Position numbers and translations under genes: made by a program. Of a DNA stretch of 64,000 bases, positions 55,210-64,000 are shown piece by piece. The DNA is from Crotophaga sulcirostris (lineage: Eukaryota > Chordata > Aves > Cuculiformes > Crotophagidae). How positions within the stretch are numbered: position 1 is the first letter of the stretch; each line of letters opens with the position of its first letter. Location of the stretch: the NCBI GenBank assembly GCA_013397455.1, contig VYZB01000056.1:2823782-2887781 (forward strand), read 5' to 3'. Below the pieces are notes generated by a model. It searched no databases. It was not told the DNA's origin and was given only the letters and a program-made list of their open reading frames with translations.

Positions 55210-58056
55210 GTGAGCCGGGCTGGAGAAGTGCCATCGGCTGGGACACATTCCCCTTGCTTTTTCTGGCTTGGGTCAAGGTTGACCTCTCTGAATGGACTGA
55301 GAGACCATCTCTGGCACAGGGAGCGCCAGCAGGATATTTTTGAGTGCTCCTGCTCCTCTCAGCTAAATATAAGCCCCAGTAGGAAGCCTACCTCTCGCTA
55401 GTTTTATGTTTCTTGCCTCTGCCTCTGTGCTTCCTAAACCTGGCAGCAGGCCCAGCTGTCTCCAAGCCTAAGATGAAAATACCCTTGCAAATCCCACTCA
55501 TAAAAATACCTGCTGTATTCCCAAAACATGCCTGAGATAGCTTCCAGAGAGGATGGGGAGCTAAAATAAGCTGCATGAGCTCAGAGCCCCATTTTCCACT
55601 GGCCCCCCGGTTCCTGTCGCTGTAGCGCACCGCGCTATGGACTGAAATGGAAGTGCTGGAGCGTAGGGGAGATTTTAACTGGGAACTGGACAAGCTGCAG
55701 CTCTCCTTGGAGCAGAAACTGCTGTGAACTTCATGTGCACCAGCCAAACCTCAGGCTCCGTGCTTGCTGGCTGGTTTGCACAACCTGGGCAATGCCCTGA
55801 CCAGCAGCATTGGCCTTGATAGAGGAAACCTGAGCCTGAGCGCGGGGTGCAGAGCTGCGGTTAATGTTTGGTCCCTAAACTTAAGGTTTAACCACCAAAG
55901 CTGAAACAAAACACCCTGTGAGTGGCAGCAGGAGGCTACTCTGCCCTGGGAGGCCCCCGTGGCTGGGCAGTACTTATGGTGCCACCTGCCCTAGGATGGG
56001 GATACAGGCTCTGTGCTGCAGACCTGGACACCTCCTCGTGTCTCTCCTTGGCACCCCTTCAGCAGCTGGCACTACAGGGGAGATGTAGATCTGCCGAGCC
56101 GGGTGAAAGGCACGAGCCTGCGATGCAGACACAGCAGCCAGGTACTGGGGAGGAGTGTGAACCCCCAGCTGGGTGGCCCTTGGGCAAAAGGATGATCCCC
56201 AGGAGAAGGAGCATGAGCTGCCTGCACAGCAGCCGGCTCCGGGCAGGAGCACAGGCTGAGGAGCAGGGCGTCAGGCTACCTGGGACCTACACCTCAGCCT
56301 TGTCCTCTTCTAAAATGCTCTGCGATGGTCCGTGAATGCATCCCAGATCTTTCCATGCTTAGAAGTTTGTGTTTTTTTCCTCTTTAACAACTCACTGCTT
56401 CTATTTTGATGCCAAAACATTTCCTGGATCAGACACAGATGTCCCCACAGTCACGTCCTGCCATTGTCTCTGCTTGTCTACTCCAAACTGCCCGCAGAGG
56501 CGGAGGCAGACGCACCCGCTGATTTTGCCCCTGACTGTAGGAAGGAATGTGGTCGGGGGCCAGCAGCCAAGTGTCCAGGCTGTGGCAAGGGACAGGGTGG
56601 TCACAGGGACACCCAGGGTGACTGAAAGACGTGCTGCTGCACCTCCACAGTGCACATCACTGAGCAGCCACTTGCATGTGCTGCTCACATCTAAGACCCC
56701 TTCTTGTATCTCCATGAAAAACCATCTGGGTTTTGCTCCTCCCCTAAGGGTTTTAGGGACAGGCTGTGCTGCACTGTGCTGTTCTGGAAGGCTTGGAAGA
56801 TTTTTGTTCCCCAAGGAGGAACACAGTGGAGCTCAGTGGGGAGGAAAGCCCTTTTCTGGACTCAGAACAATGGTGTTCACAGGCCCCTGGTGGCCTTTGC
56901 TCCCCCATGCCGTGTTGTGCAGCCCAGTGCCCCTGTGATAACATTATTGCTGGGTACTCTCATGGATGCTCTGAGCTGAGCATTATTTGGCAGGGCAAAA
57001 GCTGTCCCCTCTCTTTGGACAATTACTTCCTGAATCTCATTTAACACTGGGCTAGATGGCAATATTCAAAGTTAACCACTCCACTTGCATCGCCTTATAT
57101 GTCAGCAAGTGCTACTTAATGATCTGTGAATGGAGGGAATGCTGGGAACGGGCCGGACCGCGTGTGAAATATCTATCCGGAGTCTATAAATAATGCAGCC
57201 TCTTTATGCTTTGCACAGTTCGGAGCTTCATGGGAGGAGCATCTCCCTGCTGTGACTGGGAGAGCCTGTAAGTGATTTGGGAATGAAACAAAGGCAATGA
57301 AATGCAAAGAGAGGGACGGCTCAGTTTCTGAAATACCCTGCAAATGTACCTCAACCACTTAGGGCAGGTCCTGTGTGGCCACCAGTGCTCCATGGGGTGT
57401 CCCCACGTGCACCAGGACGTGGCTCCTGACACTGACCCTGCACTAAATGACCATAAAAACATCTGCAGGAGTGGAGCCCCTGCCTCCCCTCCTGTGGCTT
57501 AGCCTCCCATTGGCAATTACAACAGCACTGGTGCTGCATTGGCACCGGCTGCGATTGCCAAGGGAGCGGCTGTATCAGCCCCGGTGTGCAAGCTCTCCCA
57601 CCAGCGGCCGCAGCCAGCGCTCCCCAACCTCGGCTCCTTCTACAGCAGTGGATTTCTGGCTTTCTCCTTCTGCTAAGGAAAAGGGGAAATAAAGGCAGAT
57701 TTCTGTTAGAGCAATTTTCTGTCTGGTAGGTGTTCTAGGGCGCTGTGTGGGTTTCCCCGTGTGTTTGGATGGCGCCAGTTTTTGTTGGAAATGCCAGGCG
57801 GAGGCAGGCTGCATCAAACATCGCCACGATGTGGGTGTTCAGCAGCCTTTGCTGGACACACTGAGGTTGTCTTCTCCGAGGTGTGCTAACAGCCAAGGAA
57901 AACCACAGCCATCACGTGCAGACATACAGGCAAATGGTCCTGTTCCCTGGTGCTCTTGCTGGCCGTTTCTCTCTACCCCTGCTGGTCTGGCACCGCTCCC
58001 TGGCTGGTGTGTGGTGGCTTGCCAGGTCTCCTCTGCCTGGGCAGGGAAGGGTTGCA
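55210..58056. other. Non-coding; nothing recognised
   Basis: About 2.8 kb of GC-moderate DNA with overlapping frames on both strands (55922-56335, 56369-57062). A 189-codon frame at 56369-56938 has no motif. The stretch 57060-57210 is AT-richer and contains AAATATCTATCCGG and TATAAATAATG. Confidence 0.4.
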
Positions 58057-58373
58057 TCTACAACTCCCTGAAAGGAGGTTGTAGTGAAATGGGTGTTGGT
58101 CTCTTCTCCTGAGAAACAAGGGATAGGGTAAGATGAAATGACCTCTTGAAGTTGCACTAGGGGAGGTTCAGATTAGACATCAGGAAAAATTTCTTCACTG
58201 TAAGGGTTCTCATGCACTGGCAGAGGCCACCCAGGGAGGTGGTGGAGTCACCATCCCTGGGGGTGTTTGAAAGCCGGGCAGATGAGGTGCTCAGGGATGG
58301 TTTAGTGGTGGACAGGTATGGTTGGATTCGATGATCTCAAAGGTCTTTTCCAACCAAGCGATTCTGTGATTCT
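58057..58373 (+). mobile_element. CR1 LINE 3' fragment, about 320 bp
   Basis: Sense copy: CTACAACTCCCTGAAAGGAG, AGTTGCACTAGGGGAGGTTC, GGAAAAATTTCTTCACTGTA, GTGGTGGAGTCACCATCCCT, GTTGGATTCGATGATCTCAA. It ends CCAACCAAGCGATTCTGTGA, TTCT. It has the same 3' type as the copy at 31699. Confidence 0.95.
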
Positions 58374-58374
58374 A

Positions 58375-58560
58375 ATTTGATTAATTACATGATGCATTTC
58401 TGTCATAAACAAATATTCTGTCATTGCTCCACACCTCTTGTGAAATTTACTGTACGCGGTGCTTGCAATGACATCTCTATAATTAATAACTGCAAAGCTG
58501 GAATGAGCTGGCGTTGCACCGGCGTGGCAACGATTAAGAAAAGCGGAGCCGGTCTCTGGT
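58375..58560. other. CNE-like block directly after a CR1 insertion
   Basis: Starts ATTTGATTAATTACATGATG and contains TATAATTAATAACTGC and GGCGTTGCACCGGCGTGGCA (a CpG-rich, nearly inverted GTTGC...GGCAAC arrangement). Composition changes sharply at the CR1 end. A regulatory role is inferred from appearance only. Confidence 0.33.
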
Positions 58561-59020
58561 AGCCCCGGTGTTATCTGCTGCTGAGCAGGTGGAGTGGCCC
58601 CAGCGCAGGGAATCACTGCCGGGGCCGTGCCTGGCTTTTATTTTTAACACCCTGCTCCCAGGCGGTGACAAGCCTTCGCTAAGTGAGGTAATAGCCAATT
58701 GATTTTGTTCCGTTTTGCAGTGGGCAGTAATAAATCACACAGCTTGTCAGGGGGTGTTTCATGTTTTCAGTGAGAGTGTGCCAGCAATTAACCATCAGAA
58801 AGCTCTTGTGGCTCTACTCTTGAAGACGTGGCTGCGGCCTGAAACTCAGGAATGCGAGGCCCTCTGCCACCAAAACAGAGCGGCGGAGATTTACAGGGAG
58901 GTTTTATTTCCAGACTCCGAAGTGGACAGAGCAGGAATTGATTGATGAGCGGGAGGAGCAGCCACCCCATTCAGGAGCTCGGCCGCCTGTGAGGGGACAT
59001 AGGAAGGGTGGAGCTGCAGG
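58561..59020. other. Non-coding; nothing recognised
   Basis: Mixed composition, with CpG-containing sequence at 58590-58680. No repeat or motif-bearing frame is seen. Confidence 0.4.
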
Positions 59021-59304
59021 ATGTCCCCATCCCCATCCCACTCCCATCCCTATCCATGTCCCCATCCTCACCATTCCCAGCTCTGTCCCCACCATGCCCA
59101 GGGGACCTTCAGCATTGGGGCTGGTGTGACCTGAGGAGGGCAGCCCACCTGGCTGCCAGGATGTCCCCATCCCACTACCAGCCCCATCCCCTTCCCCACC
59201 ATTCCCAGTCCTGTCCCCACAACACCCCATCCCCACCATACCCAGGGGACCCCCAGCCTTGGGACTGGTGTGACCTGAGGAGGGAAGCCCACCTGGCTAC
59301 CAGG
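59021..59304 (+). repeat. Two-copy tandem duplication, period about 140 bp
   Basis: Unit 1 (59021-59160) and unit 2 (59161-59304) share, in order, ATGTCCCCATCCC, CACCATTCCCAG, a CCTGTCCCCAC-like stretch, CATACCCAGGGGACC-like sequence, GGTGTGACCTGAGGAGGG and GCCCACCTGGCT followed by CCAGG. The left part of each unit is itself a CCCCATCC-rich microsatellite, like that at 1-85, so the larger duplication is built around it. The minus strand is strongly G-run-rich. Confidence 0.93.
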
Positions 59305-61157
59305 TCTACACCCACACTGGCAGCGGGTTGTGTGATGTGAAAGGGGTGAGATGGAGCTGCCAGGTACTTTCTGGCTGTGCCAAAGCCATCCCGGGTTGCC
59401 CGTGCCTGGCTCTGGGCACGCAGACCCACTGCCTTGGGGTGCAAGGAGGTGAATGGCAGGGGGTGCAGGGGATGGTGCCCGTGCTGCTCTGCTCAGCTTG
59501 GCGCGGTGCCCTTCATGTGGTGGCCCTCCTGCTGTGTCCCAGTGGGTGCTGCTGGAGCCCTACAGCCCTCACCAGGTTGTTGGGGTTGGGCTGGGCTGAG
59601 GCTCGCACATGTGGGGGCAGTTGGGTCAGCTGGGTCTCTGCAGCCCTCTCCTTCCCCTCTGGGCTCCTGCTTGATGATTCCCAGATGGTAATCGCTCTGC
59701 TTTTATTTCCCGTAACCTTTGTTACTCTGGGAAGGCAGAGCTGGAGTCAGAGATAGAGGCTGGGGTGAGGGATGTGGCACGGAGGGTCGGGACCCTGGGG
59801 AATAATACTGGTTTCAAAGGCAGGCCTTTCACAGACCTCATTTGCATTTGGAAATAAGGAATGACTGCTTTGCATTCAGAGCTGGAGGCCACCGGTCCCA
59901 GGGGGGAACAAACGGGAGCAAGTGGTCAATTGATCCCGATCAGAATAAGGAAATTATCTTTGGGGTTACCACTTTGTGCTGTGGGGCTCCAGCAACAAAG
60001 GAGCCTTCTCCTGCAGGCTGCCTGGCTGCCCACGGTGGCCGGGGTTAGGCTGGAACTTAATTTCTCACTGCAGCGCTGCAAACAGGCTGTCCAGGGGCAG
60101 AGAAGAAGGGGGGTGGGCACAGACGAGCACCCCGAGCTGCTGTGTCAGTCCCGGTTAGATCAGAGCAGAGCTGCCTCCTCCCAGGGCCACGCTCTGCGCT
60201 GCTTCCCAGGACTGTTGGAGATGACAAGCTCCAGCTCCAGCGGCTGTCGAGCTCAGTTCCCCTAAGGAAACTAATAAATAAAAAAGCGAAGCAGCTCTGA
60301 AGTGGGTGAGTGTGCCCAGGGTCTCCTGCCGCTGCCCAGGCGAGCGCTGTTCCACACCCAGGGGAGGACAAGGTGTCCTGCCCACCCCAACGGATGGACC
60401 TGCTCTTTCACCCAGAGTTTGCACAGAAAAGGGTCTTTTCCATGAGACTGTGTGGCTTGAGGCTCGCACAGCACCTTGGTGCTGGCCCATGGGCCCAGGG
60501 GTCTGTGTCCCATGCAGGGACCAGGGTGAGCTGGGCAGGCAGTGAGGGGTCTGCAGACCATCAGTGATGGGCAACGGCTCTGCTGCTTCCTGATGCTGGG
60601 AATGGTGAGCAGAGTGGCTTTTGCTGCTTCAGACTCCAAATGAAGCAGGAACTTTTCAAAGGCTGTTATTTAGCTCACCTTGGTCTCTTCTGCTACCCCA
60701 TCAGGCACTGCCACTCTCCAGACATTCTCCCTCATTACATGCAATTAGTTTTATTCTAAGGGACTTGAGATACAAACCGAGGTTGTTATTTTATTTTGTT
60801 ATTACATGATTGCTTTTTTCTGAATCAGTTGGTAGTGATTTTAAAGGAAGAAAATTAATATTGGAGGTTTTGTTCCTTAATTTACGTGGCTGTCTGCAGT
60901 GTGGAGTCTCCCACTCTGTGATTTCATGTTGAAACCCTTCCTTGTCAGTGCAAGAGGATGATCTGCAGGGTGGCACTGCTCCAGTGCAGGGTCTCTGCCC
61001 TGGTGCAGGGTTGCTGCCTGTCTCCTTCAGTGGGTTTGTCACAGGGGCTGTTTAGATGGAGAGTGTAGAGTGTTTCCCACCTCCTAGTTCACCTTTGTGC
61101 TGGTGTGAATTAGAAATCATTCTTCTATGGACAAAGGACTTATAAAAGACAATGTTG
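59305..61157. other. Non-coding; nothing recognised
   Basis: GC-rich frames at 59328-60640 overlap on both strands with no motif. An AACTAATAAATAAAAAAG polyadenylation-like word lies at about 60268, and a strong donor, AGTGG|GTGAGTG, follows near 60305 without a good acceptor. Confidence 0.4.
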
Positions 61158-61181
61158 GTACATGTGTGTGTGCGTGCATGT
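61158..61181. repeat. Alternating purine-pyrimidine (TG-rich) tract, 24 bp
   Basis: Strict purine-pyrimidine alternation from GTACATGTGTGTG to GCATGT, followed by an imperfect TGTGTGTG. It is a simple repeat with Z-DNA potential. Confidence 0.8.
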
Positions 61182-64000
61182 CTGTGTGTGGGCTGGTGGG
61201 AAGGGCTGTGCCACCAGTACTTCCCTCCCTGGGACCTGACTGCCCAGTAAGACCAGTTTCCCCACTGACACCAGTTGCTACAACCCTGTGACTCTGCTGG
61301 AGGTGCTGGTGCTGGCACTGAGGCACTGGCATCCCAGAAGAGGAGCCCAAGCATATCTAGGAAAGGGGCTGCATGTTTTCATGGAAATGCATCTGAAATT
61401 TCATGGCTTTGTTATGGGTTAAAATTCCAGATTTGACATTTTTGTCATGGAGCTTTGGCCAGCAAAAGCCGTGGAGAAATCCTAGTGAGCACATGCTGGG
61501 TGCCACGCTGTGCCTTCTCCTGCCTGCGCTTGGGCTCATCTCCTGTGTGCAGGGGAGTTTGTCTGACTTTCTTGGGGTCGCCCCATTAGAAACAGGCTCC
61601 TAACACTTAACTGGGGGGTCTTGATCACAGCCACCCCCTGGGGCGAGCGCTGGCAGCCCGGCACAACCCAGCAAGCAGGATCTGTCCCAAGGCTGCCAGG
61701 CAGCAAATCGCACATGGACAGAGGGCAGTTGTTTCAAAACCTCCTCCCTGGGAGGCAGTGAATGGTGGGGAACGGCAGCCCTTCCTTCCCCCAGGCCCCC
61801 AGCATTTTTGTGATTTCATGGGAACTTGCAGGAAAAGAGCACGTGTTTTCCACAGCTCCGGGAAGAGGAGCACGGTTCACAGGGTTTGACGAGAGAGCAG
61901 GGTTTCATGGGCCCCCGGGTGTGCAATGAGCCAGGTTCTGCTCCTGGAGAGGTACCTCCACGCCGTGGAGAAAAAGTGGCTCATGACAAAGATGCTAAAG
62001 AAGGGCAGATACTGCACATGTTGGCACGAGGCCAAGGAAGTCTGGTTAGAGCCATGCTGGAACAATGACATCTGGGGGAGCCAGACCTGTAGTTGGCTGT
62101 CCACGGAGTGGTGCCAAAATAATGCAAGGAATAAGCCAGAGGAAACCCCTGCAGCACGCCTGTACCCTGGGTCTCTGTGTGGCTGCAGGATGAAAAAGCA
62201 AGGGAAAAGGGAAAAGTGAAGCTGTTTTGATGGCTGGCATTACTGGATGTTGAGGCAGTGTGATAAAGCCCAGGTATATATCTCTTTTACACCTTCTGTG
62301 AGATTTTTTCATCTGCACCCCAATTCCAGCTTATTTTTTCCATCCTTGTTTTTATTTCCTAACATCTCAAGTGACTTCTTTCTTACGTGATTAATATGCA
62401 TTGTGAACTTACAGCCTGGAGTTTCACTTGTAGCTGGGAGCTGCATGGGAGCCAGAGGCAGGTGATGCTCTCTCTCTGACTCTGGCAGCCCTTTCTCTTA
62501 CAGACTTCAGGGTGGAAAAAAACATTCTGTCTCCACTTGGACTCTATTTATTGCCACAGTGTGAGACTGATTAGGGGTGACACAGCTCACACGAGTCCAG
62601 GTAATGCCTCATACGGTAGCAAGTGACCCAGAAACATCCTGGAAAAGTGCAGCCAAGGAAATAGCCCCTTGGAATAAGTCAGGGTGTTTGCAGGCATTAG
62701 CTGTCTCTTGAGTCTTGGTGCCCTCTGTGATCGAGGAGAAGAGGATGGCTTCCCCGGCACTTTGGTCTTAGGCAACATCAATGCCTGTGCAGTCTGGTCA
62801 CGGGCAGCCTCGTGGAGCTGATCTGTTGAAACGCCTGAAATATTCTTCTCTATCTGCAAGAAGCTGGCATTTTCATTTTGTTATCTCACGAATCTCTAAA
62901 CGATGGTGCTGTAAAACAGCCCTAGGTTTTTCTTTGCCTCAGTGGCAGGGCTCCTTCCTGCAGTATTAATTGTCAATAAAAGTGAAAGGCTGGTGCCAGG
63001 GGAGATGGGGGGCACAGCGGTGTGCAGGGGGGCTCGCCTGCACTGCCTTCCCAGCACACTGAGCTCATTAGGCCCCACCACTGTGATAACACTCGCTTTA
63101 ATACACATCCTCGCAGTGTGCAGGAGATTGCAGACAAGGAGCCAATTCAGGAGCAGGAGGTATCTGCAAACACGCGCTGCTGGCTGGAGGCTCTCTGAGT
63201 CAGGTTCCTCCAGCAGAAAGAGGAAACTGCAGCACTTCCTATTTCCATCAGAATGGTGCTTTTTCTCTCATTTCAGTAAACTTGTCAATTAGTTGTCCGC
63301 GGAAAGCACTCCTTATATTTTACATCCCAGCAGTCAGGTTTGTGTTCTATTAACAGCTATTCCTGGGTGAGAGTTTGTCTTTGTCAACACATCCATCCAT
63401 GTCAGCACTCAAACAGCAGACGCTCCTACAGCTGGGAATGTGCATAAAAAGGGCATTTCGTGCTGGTTGAAGAAAGCTCGCAGCTCTCAGACAGAGTTTA
63501 AAGCAGAGTCATTTATAAAAGGCAAAGGTAATAAAACCAGCTTGGGTGCCTGGCCACAGCTTTCCTAATGAATCTGCTGTCTCCACTGTGGCTGGGGTTG
63601 TGCAATGCTGCATCCAGCCCCTGGACCTGCGCCGGCTGAGCAGCGACTTCCATGGCCGGGGGATGGCACTGAGATCCTAGCACTGGGAGGAGGAGGATGC
63701 TTGACTCCCAGTCAAGGAGTGTAAGCATGGTCATGTACCTCTTTATGAAGTCATTTCTGCAAGCACCACGGTGAGGGCAGTGGGGTGGGTGGTTCACGGT
63801 CTGCCTTGGGTGCAGGACTCTGAGCTGGCTTCCTGCAAACATCTGCCCTGCAGCTCCGCAGTGAGCAGGGTGGGAAGGGTTTGTGGTGCATGGTGGAGTC
63901 ACTGCTGTCCCTGTGCCATGCTGTGGCACCGTGCCGTAGCGTGGTGCCATGCTGTGGCAGCTCTGCCCTGTCCAGACAGCCCATCCCTCCAGAGTGACCA
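61182..64000. other. Non-coding to the end of the window
   Basis: Nothing gene-like is recognised. The stretch 62290-62420 is AT-rich and ORF-poor. The stretch 62960-62985 carries CAGTATTAATTGTCAATAAA. The last 100 bases hold a short repeat of GTGCCATGCTGTGGCA (63911 and 63944). Confidence 0.4.

Noticed and set aside
1..64000. CRISPR arrays, bacterial operons, integrated prophage or intact retrovirus
   Set aside because: No direct-repeat/spacer arrays, no ribosome-binding-site-led gene runs, and no LTR pairs or gag-pol-env order are visible. The mobile elements recognised are all CR1.

Overview
The window reads as nuclear DNA of a bird, mostly non-coding. The main evidence is about 17 fragments of the avian-type LINE CR1, in both orientations. 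Many still carry the characteristic 3' end (GGTCCCTTCCAACC-like block followed by ATTCTATG-type 8-mers). One 0.7 kb copy at 52719-53413 keeps an open ORF2 C-terminus. I see no prokaryotic gene organisation, no CRISPR array, no tRNA or rRNA gene, and no protein-coding gene I can name. The species cannot be told from the sequence alone.

Layout. At 1-303 a C-rich minisatellite-like tract is followed by a textbook core promoter: a GT-box, an inverted and a direct CCAAT box, a GC-box, TATAA at 188 and an initiator match 30 bases downstream. A splice donor follows at 304. A 170 bp segment beginning about 115 bases after the inferred start site (333-505) is duplicated at 1939-2115. From 2.1 to 64 kb the DNA alternates between GC-rich sequence with many chance open frames, CR1 fragments, and AT-rich, ORF-poor blocks rich in homeodomain-like TAAT motifs. 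Those blocks (2116-2350, 11890-12120, 19330-19790, 22690-23235, 35640-35935, 40200-40790, 42090-42560, 47215-47545, 48770-49420 and 58375-58560) look like the conserved non-coding elements of a large intron or gene desert. Conservation itself cannot be tested here.

Possible transcription. Besides the promoter, several segments have a strong polypyrimidine acceptor, a strong donor and an open frame between them. The most persuasive are 54860-54995 (+), 8041-8105 (-), 20524-20572 (+), 25450-25515 (+), and a possible terminal coding exon at 50724-50911 (+). None matches a family I recognise, and such pairs also arise by chance, so they are listed at low confidence.

Other structure: a perfect 22 bp inverted repeat made of two GATA sites with an NF-E2/AP-1-like site 50 bp away (21691-21768); a 17 bp palindrome of two SMAD-type half sites (41774-41790); a canonical G-quadruplex motif (33106-33125); 36 bp of unbroken purine-pyrimidine alternation (20858-20893); and two local tandem duplications (2405-2486 and 59021-59304). 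I found no evidence for a new multi-gene system. The best leads are the promoter with its duplicated downstream element and the candidate exons.
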